Both the position numbers and the translations under genes were made by a program. From NCBI GenBank assembly GCA_031216915.1, contig CM062292.1, positions 207,039,262 through 207,103,261 of the forward strand: a DNA stretch of 64,000 nt. Direction: 5' to 3'. The notes beneath the pieces were generated by a model. That model did not search any database. It was not told the origin of the DNA and saw only the letters and a list, made by a program, of their open reading frames with translations. Below are positions 40,600 through 52,655 of the stretch, in pieces (position 1 is the stretch's first letter; every line of letters starts with the position of its first letter). Origin of the DNA: Pictodentalium vernedei (lineage: Eukaryota; Mollusca; Scaphopoda; Dentaliida; Dentaliidae).

Positions 40600-41190
40600 T
40601 GAAGCAGAAATGTGGCGGGCTGTAGGGATGGTGGGGCAAGGGGCTACCCATCGTTAGGTTGGTGAAGCCCTTGGTGTGCACCATACGGTGATCACCAGAG
40701 CCTGGGCAAGATTTCAGCAGTATGGCAAACCAGGAAGACGGCATGGTGGTGGCAGAGACAGGGCAACATCTGCAGCTGAAGATCGATTTTTGATCATTCA
40801 GGCCCGTACGAACCGCTTTGCCACAGCAACCCAGCTTCGCAGTGACCTTCAGAGTGCATCCGGGGTGAATGTTTTGACGTAGACTATCCGGGCAAGGTTG
40901 CACGAATGTGATCTCCGATCGAGAAGACTATGTATTCGAATTCCGCTGTCCCAGAACCACCACTAGGCACGATATGAATGGGCCATGGGCCACGTTGGGT
41001 GGACCAGAGAAGATTGGCGACCTGTCCTTTTTTACATATGAGTCAAGGTACTGCCTAGACCACACAGATGGGCGTTCTAGGGTATGGAGAAGACCAGGAG
41101 AGCGATTCTGTGCAGCCAACATGGCTGAGCATGACCGCTATGGTGGAGGGTCAGTAATGGTCTGGGGCGGCATCAGCTTTTTCCAGCTCA
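40600..41190 (+). pseudogene. Tc1-like transposase, 5' half
   Basis: The degenerate frame has LSEAEMWRAVGMVGQGATHR, HHTVITRAWARF (HTH), RRHGGGRDR and an RFATATQLRSDLQ DNA-binding part. Later pieces in other frames include WRRPGERFCAANMAEHDRYG and GGGSVMVWGGIS, after which homology stops. The matching 3' half (from the TELCVL segment onward) is found at 47585, 6.4 kb to the right on the same strand. Confidence 0.75.
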
Positions 41191-42502
41191 TATCACTCGG
41201 TATTTCAATATTCAATAACGAAACTTGATTCCTGTGGAAGCTATGAGTTTTTATCTTTCTTTCAGGTTCTTACACAATATGTTTTTTTTTTTTGAGGATC
41301 CGCAAATAAAATACAATATATCTTCTGACAAAAACAAACTTTCAGCACTTCGGCAAATTTGAAAATGGCAGAATTATCCCAGCATTCTATGTTCTCACTT
41401 AACCGACAATCCTGCAAATTTCTGAGTTCTCCTTGGAGAATAAACCATGGACGAGAACCTCGGATTTCATTCCGTTGATTTAAAGCACGCAGCGTCTAGG
41501 TTATTTTAAAAATCAGTGGTTATTTATCTGTCCCTTCTATTTTTTTTTGATAATAGGAATAAAAATATTCGCATTAAAACACCCGAATAACGATCTGCTT
41601 TTACGAATGGCTGACACGACATTTTCAGGTTAGTCATTTTGACTAACCACTTTTTTGACTAAGTAGCTCAGACGTCAGTCAATGTGACTAACAAAACAAA
41701 TCCTCTGACTAACTTTTGTTAGTCACTTTGACGAAGCAAAGTTTTTCAGTGTAGGAAGCTTCGACTCAAAAGCAAAATTAAACCAGAAACCCTCACAGCA
41801 ATAAAAAAACACATTTCTTCACAGCAGGATAGTCTGCTGTATTTGTTTCTTTTAGTAAATAATTGTGCCTGTTCTGAGAATCGCCAATATGGAGTTGTTA
41901 TTGAACAATGATCGGTCTAAACAATCTGATTCCTTCAAAGGCTGGGGTAGATTAATCCAGATGTCTTCAAATAAATTTAATTGAACTAACTGAACAGAAA
42001 TAGGCAGTGGCGATGACGCATTAACTTCCAATCTCGCCTGATTTTAAGTGGCAATACGTTTTACTAAAATTCCAACAAAACTTTTTTTGTAGAGGGTTGT
42101 TGGTGACGTGTGAGGAGGGGGGGGGGGGGGCAAATGGACAGGAGAGTTGTAAAATGGGCCGGCCTCTCAACTGGACTGCGCTCCCTTAGGCCGGTCGATC
42201 CAAAGTTTTCTCGGGGCGAATGTTTCTGTCAGTCCACCTCACCTCTGGAGTGCGTGTGTGAGTGCGGAGGAGGGGGGGGGGGGGCATCGATCCTTTCCAC
42301 CCTTCCGAATATATCAATTATAAAGCTGAAAACAGAATGGTTAACGAATCAATTATGTTTTAGATTTTTTGGTTTTCAATCAGTGTATAATCACAATAAT
42401 ATTGTATGTATCAGAAGTAAAGATACTACAACCTTCAAATTAAAACATTAACACAGAATTAAAGCAAAATAAAGCATAAAATAGTACTTGAATGAACAAA
42501 AT
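41191..42502. other. Intergenic with internal repeats, no gene seen
   Basis: A patch with several GTCA(C/T)TTTGAC(T/G) and TGACTAAC units lies at 41628-41757 and ends TTTTTCAGTGTAGG. G-runs occur at 42117-42131 and 42272-42284. Confidence 0.5.
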
Positions 42503-42696
42503 TGTGATGTTCTCTAACATCCAGCTGTAGTTCATAGCATAACAACATTCATTTGACAGTTACAAATCAAAAAGTCTTTTTATTCGGGCGCTTCCAAATT
42601 ACATGTGATGATCAATACAAAAATATGAATCGGTATATGAAACTCAACTCAACAACCGTGAAGAACCCAAACCCGGAACAATGTAAGTACACAACA
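42503..42696 (-). repeat. 3' LTR of the gypsy element
   Basis: TGTGATGTTCTCTAACATCC to GTAAGTACACAACA. It matches 47164-47357. A purine-rich tract (GGTGGAGGA on the minus strand) adjoins its inner edge, as expected for the polypurine primer. Confidence 0.9.
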
Positions 42697-42957
42697 TATC
42701 CTCCACCATAAGTTTCTTTGTGTACAGTTATAACCTTGTAGGGGCATCAATCATGATATACTGGTATAAAGTTTTAACATCATATAGAAAAAATGAAACG
42801 AAATGTTTTGAATACAATAAAATGCACTACCTGTACAACACAAGGAGTCTGACGTAGACACGATGATCACACGGGGATTATTGTGCCCCACCATGTGCAA
42901 TCATCATACCTAATACATAAACGTGTTCTAACTATTATTTAAAATTTCACAAAGTCA

Positions 42958-43530
42958 TCAAATTTCTTTGGTTGACGAACTGTCCTTTTGGGGGTAACGT
43001 TTTGCAGGAGGACTAACAGGTGACGGAGAAATGTCACTTGCAGTTGGCTCAGAGGCATAACTTTCATTTATTTTTGATGAAGCATCAGGTGAGGACTCAT
43101 CTTTCTGATTTGATGAATTATCTGCAGATGATACCGCAACACTAGGACAAACATCTGCAGAGATAAATTCGCTTGTTGATGTGTCTTTTAATTCAGTTTG
43201 TGAGGTGATTGTATCTCTAATCTGATCAACATGTCTTCGCCAGTTTACACCAGGGTGAGTTTCTACACAGTAAGAAACTGGACCAGTTTGTTCACGAATG
43301 ACACCCGCTATCCAGTCAGGTTTATTCTTACTATTTCTATAGTCCCTTACAGACACTCTCTGGCCCAATGAAAACTGACGACATTTAGTGTGTCTCTTTT
43401 CTCTCATGTTACTCTGCTTATTTTCAATATGGCATTGTAGGTTTGGTCGAAGGAAATCTAAACGTGTGCGTAAGGCACGATCCAAAAACAACATTGCTGG
43501 AGTTTCGTTTGGGGGTTGACTGGGGTGCAT
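42958..43530 (-). pseudogene. Gypsy integrase C-terminal region
   Basis: It continues the integrase after a frame change. It reads FLDRALRTRLDFLRPNL, GQRVSVRDYRNSKNKPDWIA (the conserved GxxV..R.Y/W beta region), TGPVSYCVETHPG and WRRHVDQIR. The Ser-rich tail with PSPVSPPAKRYP is typical of the C-terminal end of animal gypsy pol. Confidence 0.8.
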
Positions 43531-44074
43531 TCCTATAAGCTAAGAGGAATTTTGACAGTTCCTTATGAATGGAACCTTCTTCCTTCCTACTAGATTTCAT
43601 TGCCATTTTAAATGCTTGAACAAAACGTTCTGCTAATCCGTTCGTGCTTGGGTGGAACGGTGCTGACGTTATATGTTTAATTCCATTTGCCCTGATGAAA
43701 TGTTGAAACTCTTCAGATGTAAATTGTGGGCCGTTATCGCTGACTATCTGACTGGGTATTCCATTACGAACAAATATACAACGCAAAACATCGATTGTCT
43801 TTGCTGAGGTTGTCGTTTGCATCTGTATCACCTCAGGCCACTTGGAATGCGCGTCCACCATTATAAAAAACGCACTGCCAATAAATGGTCCAGCAAAGTC
43901 GATATGAATTCTTTCCCATGGGCTAGTGGGCCACTCCCATGGGTGCAGAGGTGAAGCTTGGGGCGCATGTTTCACTTGTTGACACCCCACACAAGCTTTA
44001 GTGAAAATATCGATGTCCTTATCAATACCCGGCCACCACAGGTAACTTCGAGCCAGGGCCTTCATCATGACCAC
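43424..44074 (-). pseudogene. Gypsy integrase catalytic core
   Basis: YLWWPGIDKDIDIFTKACVG and CQQVKHAP give the second half of the HHCC zinc finger. The catalytic residues appear in ERIHIDFAGPF (Asp), VSDNGPQFTSEEF (Asp) and STNGLAERFVQAFK (Glu). About 216 residues are open in this frame, the best-preserved part of the element. Confidence 0.88.
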
Positions 44075-44087
44075 ACCTATATGATCT

Positions 44088-45784
44088 TCATTTAGGTTCC
44101 TTTAACAAATCTTTTCGAAGTGATGTAGGTATTATCACCCTGATTCCCCACAGCAAACACCCTTGATGTACAGTCAATTCATTTTTACGGTTGTAAAAGG
44201 CACTGATTTCATGATTGCGAGGTTCATCATTCCAACCATTCATAACTGAGTTGAAAACTGAAGATAATACTGGATCTCGGTTAGTTTCACTTCGTACTTT
44301 TTCACATTTGAAAGGCAAAGATTCAAATTGCGTCATGTGCAAAATGTCAATTTCGACATCATCAAGATTATCATCAGAAGTTTCTTCCTTCAAAGGCAGG
44401 CGTGACAGACTGTCGGCATTAAGATGTTTTTTTACTTTTGTACTCAATTTCATAATCATGTCCAGCTAAAAATAATGCATGTCTCTGAAGTCTTGCTGCT
44501 GATGTGGCTGGTATAGCTTTCCTTGGATGGAATATTGAAACAAGGGGTTGATGATCTGTCACTAATGTGAAATGTCTACCAAACAAATATATGTGGAAAC
44601 GTTTTACTCCCCACACAATGCCTAAGGCTTCTTTGTCAATTTGTGAATATGTTCGCTCTGCTTGTGACAAAGAACGCGAAGCATGAGCAATCGGTCTCTC
44701 CGATCCAGCAGTCATTACATGGGATAACACAGCACCGAGCCCATGAGGGCATGCATCACAAGCCAGTCGTATGGGAAGTCCAGGATCATAATGTGTTAAA
44801 ACCTCTTCTGAAGTTATAACTTCTTTCACTTTGTTGAAAGCTTTATCACAACTGTTATTCCAGTTCCACTTCCTGTTTTTTTTTCTAACAATTCATAAAG
44901 AGGGTGTAATACAGTTGATAAATTTGGTAGAAATCTTGCATAATAATTTACTAAGCCCAGGAAAGAGCGCAAATCACTGACATTAGAGGGCTGTGGTGCA
45001 TTCATGACAACTTCATTTTTTTTTAGTTTTGTGCAGTCCTTCACTGTCTATTTCTTGTCCGCAAAAAAGAGACTCGTTTCTTGAAAAATTCACATTTCTG
45101 AAGATTTGCTTTCAAGCCATATTCATTTAGTCTATGCAGAACAGCTTCTAAATTCTTCAGATATTCTTCATCGGTTTTACCTGTAACAATCATGTCATCT
45201 ATGATACACTTAACACCAGAAAGAGCTTGCAGTACTGTATCCATCGTTCTCTGCCATATAGCAGGGGCTGAGGCGATCCCTTAAACAAGACGATTAAATC
45301 GATATAATCCTTTTTCGGTGTTAATTGTTAGAAGGTGTTGTGACTCACTGTTGACTTCCATTTGTAAATAGGCATGTTTTAAATCTAACTTGGAAAAATG
45401 TTTTCCTCCACTCAGTGCTGCAAAAATATCTTCTATCCGAGGTAATGGATACTGATCAATTCCAATCATGGGATTTACAGTTACTTTGAAGTCTCCGCAT
45501 AAGCGTACCGAGCCATCTTGTTTTATTACCGGCACAGTCGGTATAGCCCACTCACAATAGTCACATTTTTCTATGACTCCATCGCTAACCAATTTGTCAA
45601 GTTCAGCCTCTACTTTCGGTTTAAAAGCATAAGGAACAGATCTTGCCTTGCAGAATTTTGGGGTTGAATTAGGTTTCAATTTGATGTCAGCCTTAATGTC
45701 TTTCAGTCCACCTAAATCATTCTTGAAAACATGTGAATGATCATTCAATATCTTTTGTAGAGCAGTGTTTGTTTCTGATGACAA
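44088..45784 (-). pseudogene. Gypsy reverse transcriptase and RNase H
   Basis: RT start near 45784, with the fingers YAFKPKVEAELDKLVSDGVI and RLCGDFKVTVNP, and HFSKLDLKHAYLQ carrying the first palm Asp. A stop then interrupts at the LYRFNRLV point. The active-site motif CIIDDMIVTG follows (45200 region), then the thumb with LRSFLGLVNYYARFLP in another frame. RNase H follows (RLACDACPHGLGAVLS, IDKEALGIVWGVKRFHIYL, LVTDHQPL), and HLNADSLSRLPL connects to the integrase. The frame changes near 45040, 44827 and 44088. Confidence 0.88.
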
Positions 45785-45822
45785 AGATCTATTTTAATTA
45801 CCAGTGCAAAGAGAAATGTTTT

Positions 45823-46345
45823 TTATTGTAGGCCAATCCAAATTAATTTCCCGTAGCCAATCACGACCAAATAAGTTGGTCCTCCTTTCGGAACCACATA
45901 CAAGTTCAAATATTTACACTGTTTGTTATATTGAACTTTCACTCGTGTGACTCCAAGTGGTTTCAATTGTTCACCGGAGTAGGTCTTTAAACAAATGTCA
46001 GTTGGTTCAAGATGCCTAATTTGGTCGGGAAATTTCTCACAAAAAGTGCTCTTTGTTATCACGGAAACAGCGGCTCCGGCGGTGTCCAGTTCCATATTTA
46101 AATCAACACCATTTATTTTAGTTTCAACAGAAATTATACCACGTTTCTTACAATTGTCTAGAGATGCTATAACATCTTCATATTCCCCTTCGTCTACTGT
46201 ATGAAGTCGCCGACTAACATTTCTTGTTGACTTACATATACGACAAACCTTTTGGCAATGTCCCACTTTCTTACAGTTGAAGCAGGTTTTATGCTTAAAA
46301 TAACATTCGTTGGGGTCATGATTAGAACCAGAACGATAACATTAT
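45823..46345 (-). pseudogene. Gypsy nucleocapsid zinc knuckles and aspartic protease
   Basis: After the gag stop, a frame holds a Cys/His knuckle series (CFNCKKVGHCQKVCRIC). Then a retropepsin-like region has NMELDTAGAAVSVITK, where the usual D-T-G-A is altered by an inserted Ala, and TYLVVIGYGKLIWIGL at the far end (normally LLGR-like). The altered active site suggests loss of activity. Confidence 0.75.
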
Positions 46346-47001
46346 TTTACAGTTTTCTGCTGGGCACATTTGTAAGCCAGTGTTTGTGGAGATTTCTGAT
46401 GTGGTTTTGATTTTCGAGTTTTTGCAAATATAGTTTGATGAATATTTGCTTCTGTGCCGCTATGTTGCGCTTGTAGTTCTGTGGCGTCATGCGCAGCGGT
46501 TTCCATAGCAGTCGCAATCTCAATCGCAGATTCATATGTGAGTTTAGGCTCAGATAACAGCTTTTTCTGAATATGCTCATTCCATAAACCGCATACAAGT
46601 CGATCACGAAATGCATCATTTAGATCTTCAAATTCACAGTTTTCTGCTAGCTTTCGAATGTCAACTAAAAATTCGCGAATTGTTTCTCCATCTCGCTGTT
46701 CACGCTTGTGAAACCTGAATCGCTCAGCAATGACAAGCGATTTGAGGTTAAAATGACCACTGACAAGTTTTTCATACGTTTCGTCGGCCGGTTTGTTGGG
46801 CGCCGTTAACCCTCGTAAAAGTGTATATGTGCTTGCGCCAACGAGACTCAGCAATGCCGGAACTTTCTTTTCAGGCGAAATGCAGTTACATATAAAATAC
46901 AAGTCTAATCGTTCACTGTACGAATTCCACGATTCGATAGCACTATCAAAAGTTTCTATGCGTCCTATTTTCCCAGACATTTTGTCGCGATCCTCAGTCA
47001 A
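46342..47001 (-). pseudogene. Gypsy gag (matrix/capsid part)
   Basis: 219 residues. MSGKIGRIETFDSAIESW, LDLYFICNCISPEKKVPALL, YEKLVSGHFNLKSLVIAERF, a FHKREQRDGETIREFLVDIR motif, and CEFEDLNDAFRDRLVCGL, the conserved capsid-helix pattern of Ty3/gypsy gag. The start is probably the inner ATG of MSGKIG. Confidence 0.85.
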
Positions 47002-47163
47002 TAAGCGTGAAACGGTGCACGGGCCCTCGATCGAAATGCCACAACGAGTGCGTCGATTATAGGAGACGACACCGATCCAAACGGTTTATAGAAGAATACG
47101 ACAGTTCAGTGTCTTTAGATCACACTATTTGTGGGATTCGGCACATCACATTCACGTCGCCAA

Positions 47164-47357
47164 TGTGATGTTCTCTAACATCCAGCTGTAGTTCATAGCA
47201 TAACAACATTCATTTAACTGTTACAAATCAAAAAGTCTTTTTATTCGGGCGCTTCCAAATTACATGAGATGATCAATACAAAAATATGAATCTGTATCTG
47301 AAACTCAACTCAACAACCTGAAAGAACCCAAACCCGGAACAATGTAAGTACCCAACA
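47164..47357 (-). repeat. 5' LTR of the gypsy element
   Basis: It matches 42503-42696. Just inside it (minus strand) is TTGGCGACGTGAATGTGATG, the position of the tRNA primer-binding site. Confidence 0.9.
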
Positions 47358-47369
47358 AAAATATACTCC

Positions 47370-47590
47370 AAATCAGGAAGTCCAAATGGAACCAAAATGA
47401 TCATTTATGGAACCATTTTCCAATTTACGTTCAGTTGGTTCCATATAGAACCAATTTTCCCTTTTACAATGAGTTGGTTCCATATAGAACCAGATGGGTT
47501 CCATAAGGAATCCATGTACTCGTTTGGTTACATATAGAACCAGTTGGTTCTATATAGAACCAGTTGGAACCAAAATTTTTTGCAGTGTGG
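47370..47590. repeat. Array of GGTTCCATATAGAACC palindromes ending GCAGTG
   Basis: At least five near-copies of a 16-bp palindrome (GGTTC(C/T)ATATAGAACC) occur with AGTTGGTTCC linkers. It ends CAAAATTTTTTGCAGTGTGG, a terminus common to MITEs with CACTGCAAAAA ends. Confidence 0.7.
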
Positions 47591-48030
47591 GAGGGACTAC
47601 AGAGCTCTGTGTCCTTGAACGTGGTACATTGACTGCACAACGATATATTGAAGAGATCCTGGATGTCCACGTCAGATTGTACGATGGTGCAGTGGGTGAT
47701 AGATTCATTCTGATGGACGATAATGCTCGTCCTCATGTTGCCCATGTTGTCGGAGAGTACCGACAGAGGGAGGGGATTGAGCGTATGGACTGGCTAACAC
47801 GATCCCCTGACCTCAATCCAATCGAACATGTCTGGAATGAGTTGTAGCTTGCAATTTCAGCCCTCCAGTCCAGCCAAGAAGTGTTTAGGAGCTTGGTGCC
47901 ATGCTGGTCCAAGAATGGAACAACATCCCACTAAGGACCACCAAGAACCTGATTGGGGGCATGAGAAGGCGTTGTCAAGCTGTAATTAATAGTAATGGAT
48001 CTCATACTCGATATTGATGCCATACCAGTT
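47585..48030 (+). pseudogene. Tc1-like transposase, 3' half
   Basis: The open part (to 47847) reads TELCVLERGTLTAQRYIEEI, then FILMDDNARPHVAHVV with the second catalytic Asp, and WLTRSPDLNPIEHVWNEL with the third. Non-coding 3' remnants follow (ACCACCAAGAACCTGATTGG). It lacks the N-terminal half, which is probably the piece at 40600-41190. Confidence 0.85.
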
Positions 48031-48590
48031 CGCTCCGTCAACCTTTTTGGCATATTGAAAAATTTCCTCTTTTATCAAAAATATCCATTTTCCATGGTTA
48101 TCGTATTCCAAAGCTAAAAAATAATGTCAAACACAAATAAAATCCTAATTTCTGTACTTGAATAATTAAAGATATAATTAAATAAAAAGTATATACACTT
48201 TTCATAACAATATTTCAACTAAAACGTAAAACAGGTAGTTGCATGTACTTGGTGCTTAGCAAACTTTGAGTAGTATATTATATAATCCGAAACAACCTTC
48301 ACCTCACACCTCACTCCACACTTCAACTTCAGTACGTTTTATTTTATTTTATCCAAGAACTCCCCCTGAAAACAGAGCTAAGTTCACGTGTATTGCGTAT
48401 TTACAAGGGGCTGGAATGTTTTTATATCGGCACTTCCACTATTAATTAACAAATGGTGAGTTCGTGAACTTTGATTAATAAATTACAAAGGCAAGCAAGT
48501 TCGTTTGCAGTGCGTTTTTTTTTTCATACCAGAACCTGAAATGTGTATATATCAGAACTCCCACCGATGACAGATCGTGAGTTCGCCCCC
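48031..48590. other. Intergenic, no gene seen
   Basis: AT-rich, no recognised feature. Confidence 0.5.
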
Positions 48591-48841
48591 TTAACTGGTA
48601 GAGTGCTAAATTATTTTTGACCATCAAATCTTGGACACAGGTCTTTGCCTTGTTACAATGTATGGGAGAGTGCCTATGGGCACTCTCCCATAAATTGTAT
48701 AACAAGGCAAACCCTTACAGATTAAATAATATCACTTCAAAGATAATACAAAGCACATGCACTGAATATGATCCTTCAGGCTGTGGTACCTGCACTTCAG
48801 AATAAAGCCCAAATATGGGCTTCCAGCACTCTACCAGTTAA
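48591..48841. mobile_element. TTAA hairpin MITE, type 2
   Basis: Inverted ends TTAACTGGTAGAGTGCT and AGCACTCTACCAGTTAA. A central hairpin lies around GCCTTGTTACAATGTATGGG and its near-complement. Another complete copy is at 54351-54600. Confidence 0.85.
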
Positions 48842-49789
48842 TAAGGTTCTCTCTGGCCCCAAACAGAATACCTCATTCCGGATTGAAATACCTGGATGAT
48901 CTCGAAAAAACACCTCTAATTCTAAGCCAGATAACTTTATGTGTCAATCTCACCCCAAGTCCCTTTCTAAACATATCGGATCGGCCCAGGCAAATATGTC
49001 ACACAACAATAACATTATTACCATGAGCTAACACAACCCCCCTTATTTCCTCACTTTCACCCAGGCGCGTAGCTAGGATATCAAAGTTAGGGGGCAAGAG
49101 TATCATCTAGATGGGGAAGCGATCTGAACGTAGCGGCTACCTCTCTACGTAGGGGGGTGGGGGGGGGGGGGGGTGGGGGGTAGCCGCTACGTTCAGATCG
49201 TAGAACTACTAGAGGGCATAGAGAATATGATACGCAGCATCATTCGAACAACGTAGCGGCGAGAAGGGGGCGAGCACAAGAGAGGACACCTCCCGCGGGA
49301 AAAAATTTGAAATTTGAGACAAATAAGCGCAAGGAAATTTCAATTTCAATAATTAGGTCACATCCCCTGGGGAGGATGTCTGACATTTGGGGAGATGTGC
49401 CCCCTCAGCCTCCCCCTCCCCCCCCCCCCCTGGCAACGCCATTGCTTTCACCCCTACATTCCAGCACGGAATGCTCCAAATACCCACCCCAGCCTATCGA
49501 CCTACACTACATTCCGCCGTCGTGGACTATTTATTTCGTCACATTTGTCGCAGAAAATTCCAAATATCACATTCTTAGATGTGTATGTGATTTTCTCACC
49601 AATGTTTTTACCAATATGTTTTCCCGCCTTTGTCGGTGAATTGCTTAGTTTGGAGCATACACTCATCAATTGCACAATTTGTACCACAAATTTCCGATCC
49701 CACACTTTGATTATTGAACATTTTATTGTGTCTGCTGTGAATTATAATATTCTCTAAGTTTTTTTATAAGTGATAAGAGGTGCTTTTTC
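48842..49789. other. Intergenic, no gene seen
   Basis: A 20-bp inverted pair, GATCTGAACGTAGCGGCTAC and GTAGCCGCTACGTTCAGATC, brackets a G-rich tract at 49120-49200. A C-run lies at 49419-49430. ORFs across the Pro-rich C-run are not convincing. Confidence 0.5.
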
Positions 49790-50040
49790 GAGTTAGGGCT
49801 TTGTTTAAGGATTGTATAGCTAATTTTGTCTTCCCCGAGTGAGGAAGAGTTCCTGCACTTTTTTATGATGTTGATGATTTCGTCGTTCCTGATGGGGGCG
49901 ACGAGAGCGCCGTCGTCCCCTTCTTCGGGGTCGGTGCTGAAGTTAGGGTCGTGGTAAATCTCGGAGTGGTCTTTTACGAAGATATCAACCCCGTGTTTGA
50001 CCTTGTCGTCATAGCTAGGGCCCTCATGGGACGGTGAGTT
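49790..50040 (-). pseudogene. LINE reverse-transcriptase N-terminal fragment
   Basis: The minus-strand frame gives KHGVDIFVKDHSEIYHDP, ALVAPIRNDEIINIIKKCRN and SSSLGEDKISYTILKQ. The pattern of an EI..II..C.n.ss.G.D.IsY.iLk block is the start of many non-LTR RT domains. Only about 80 codons remain and no further RT motifs are present. Confidence 0.55.
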
Positions 50041-50824
50041 TTCTTTCCCATTTTTCTTTAACGTCTGGTGGGGAGCTAGAGGTATTAATTAAAAAGATGA
50101 CATTCAGTAATTGTTAGAAAAGCAACATCCACACCAAAGGATTTACCATTACAGGTGGGCATTTTCATTCCATTTTCGTCTTACTGCTCTAAACACACAT
50201 CAGTGCATACATTTCAAACTGTAAGCATCACACTGTAAAAAATAAACACATCTATTTTCCAGACGTTAGAAATTTCCATTGCTGACACTAGGGGAGGGGA
50301 GGTATATTATCTGTCGCAAGGTCACAAAGACAGAAAAACTCCACTTTTCAAAGGTAAATGCACATGGAACCATTGAAACAATAACATATCCAAAGTTTAT
50401 AAAACGAAAAAAAAATTTTTTTTGCTTTAATCATATCTATGTACGTCCAAATTTTCTCATTAGGATTTAGTACATTTTGGGACTTTCAAGTTACCCCCAT
50501 CAGTCTTTTCTAACAAACTAATAAGGCGATGTATTGGGATAAACAGCGACAATTTTAAACAAAAATAGAACCATTAAAATCTAATTTTAACAAAAAGTAT
50601 TTGATACCATTTTAAAGAGTATGTTATGAAATATTTGATCACATGTCCATCTATTCATCATATAAAAAATTAAATTTGTGGCAAATGCAAGTTTTTCATT
50701 TTTCTCCCATACACAGTAAACGTAATTTAGATACTACTGTTTACAACATTCAGGGGTGTAGAAATAGTTCAATATGCGACTGCGATGGCTCAACTGTCAG
50801 ACTCCACAACGCACTAACTCCACA
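50041..50824. other. Intergenic, no gene seen
   Basis: AT-rich. No repeats or coding segments recognised. Confidence 0.5.
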
Positions 50825-51030
50825 TAAGTATGGTTAGCATTGGTTGAAGACAAGTACACCACCGAAGTGCAATACGTCTTAGTACACAACGCCACCGTGC
50901 TCCCACGTAGGCAATTTGGATTAAGTGTCTTGTCCATGGACACAACGCGGTTGCCGCAGGTGTGATTCGAACCGAGGACCTCTCGACTTGCAGCCTGCGT
51001 CTCTACCTACTGAGCTACCGAGCTCCCATT
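50825..51030 (-). mobile_element. tRNA-headed SINE, 5' part
   Basis: On the minus strand the head is GGGAGCTCGGTAGCTCAGTA with a box-B phrase GGTTCGAATCACACC. The TGTCCATGGACAAGACACTT and GTACTAAGACGTATTGCACT parts of the body follow. The 3' part is missing. Confidence 0.75.
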
Positions 51031-51419
51031 TCGACATACCAGTAGTCTAGTCTTCCATTGATCTGTGAGAGGTAAGGAAACAGCGTTCTTTCGGTTCGCA
51101 AAATCAAAATGTTCTCCCATTGGGCCGAACTATGGTCGGCCTGATGAGTCCGGGGCCTCCTTTGGTGCAACCATTTTCTTTACCAAATGAGCGACAGAGA
51201 TGATACAGAAAATGCCATCGAAAATGCCCTCTTTGTGGACAGCCATTGATCGCTCCGATGCAAGGAAGTAGGTTCGAAAAATCAAAATTTTGTCCGGGTC
51301 CGGGGTCCTCTTGGTACGTTTCCCGGCAACTTGTTTTCGCCCATTCCGCCCCTGGGTAAATATAATATGATTTTCTTAGAAAGAGAATACCAAAGTACTG
51401 ATTTGTTTACCTACGTTTT

Positions 51420-51660
51420 TGCAAAGGTTTAAAATTAGCATCTGGGAATACAGCAGCTTTTTCCACGAGTTTCGGCCACTGAATCCCCAGTACGTTGTGA
51501 TATAATACACTGCTGGAAAGGCCTTAGAGAGTGCGTTACATCACACACCATTCCATTTACAAGCTCATGGATTATTTTGTTTTATCATCATTACAAAGTG
51601 GAGAGAGGTTCCGGGAGATTTTGCAAATGACCAACAGTATTTCTACTTTTCTAACTTGTC
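51420..51660 (+). repeat. Dispersed repeat shared with 58530-59380
   Basis: Shared phrases AATTAGCATC, GAATACAGCAGCTT, CCACTGAATC, TTGTTTTAT and TAAAGTGGA appear in the same order in both places. The second copy is split by insertions, including a TTAA MITE. Confidence 0.55.
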
Positions 51661-51716
51661 AATCGTCAGTTTTTACCAGCGTCGCCGGCGGCAGAGCAGG
51701 TCTAGTAAACCGCTCG

Positions 51717-52095
51717 ACTCCGTCCGTCAGTCCGTCAGTCTGTCAGTCCGTCAGTCTGTCAGTCCATCAGTCCGTCAGTCCGTCCGAAACACTTTTTCCG
51801 TCAAGGTTTTCTTGGCTTCTATGAAAGGGAATGATTTTATATTTGGTCTGCTGCTTCATAATGATGAGTTGTATCGTGTAAGCAATTTTCAGGTCTGCCG
51901 TGCAGCCACTTCCTGATTGCGGATACTTTGAAATTTTACTGTACCCACTGAACATTGAAATGTTTCGTCAAACTTTTCTCGGCTTCTATGCAAGGGATTG
52001 ATTTTGTATTTCATCTGGAGCCTGATAATGATCAGTTGTATCGTGTATGCAATTTTCAGATCTGCCGTGCAGCCACTTCCTGTTAGCCGATTCAA
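51717..52095 (+). repeat. GTCCGTCA repeats and a 120-bp direct duplication
   Basis: GTC(C/T)GTCA units fill 51717-51785. Two related 120-bp segments follow, at about 51797-51920 and 51965-52090. Both contain GGCTTCTATG, GTTGTATCGTGTA and GCAATTTTCAG, then TCTGCCGTGCAGCCACTTCC. Confidence 0.8.
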
Positions 52096-52579
52096 TTGCA
52101 TGCAGCGATGCAGGTCCAGACCTGGTATTGGTCTTGGCTTGTTCAGTAATGTAGGCGAACAACAAATCGATTACCTTCATTTTTTTTATGCGAGCGATAT
52201 TCGAACGAAACAGTCTCTCTGAACAGTCTTCACATGGAACGCTACGAGATTACCGGAAGCGGGGGGGGGGGGGGGGAGGGGGGTGATGCAAGGGGTGGGA
52301 AGCAAGGGACAGTGTGTGCCCTTTTTCGCAACAAGTGCACTAGTAAAAAAGAATTTAGTTTCCGAGAACTGTAACTGAGAAACTCTCAAATTTTCTTTTC
52401 TAACGTTTCATTCGTAGGCCAATGGCAATACGAGGACGGAGATCTTGAATAATGACTGAGGCCGGTCGATAGTCATCGAACAAAGTAGCTATACAATAGG
52501 CGGGGAGAGTTCTGAAGCTTTATATCGTCCAAAGATTGCGACAAGACGCCATCTGCAATACAAAAGAATTCAAGGGACA

Positions 52580-52583
52580 ATAC

Positions 52584-52655
<72 letters not shown>

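Larger units (their letters stand above)
42503..47357 (-). mobile_element. Ty3/gypsy LTR retrotransposon, complete but degenerate
   Basis: Two 194-bp LTRs, TGTGATGTTC...CAACA, flank gag, protease, RT, RNase H and integrase remnants in the order protease-RT-RNaseH-IN that defines Ty3/gypsy. The flanks are AAAAT (42498-42502) and AAAAT (47358-47362), a 5-bp target duplication. The coding strand is minus. Frame changes occur between most domains, so it cannot move autonomously. The LTRs are very similar, with a few differences visible, arguing for a moderately recent insertion. Confidence 0.92.

Noticed and set aside
49307..49757. Pro-rich ORFs of 110-120 residues
   Set aside because: They span a poly-C tract and have no domain, and three frames are open equally.
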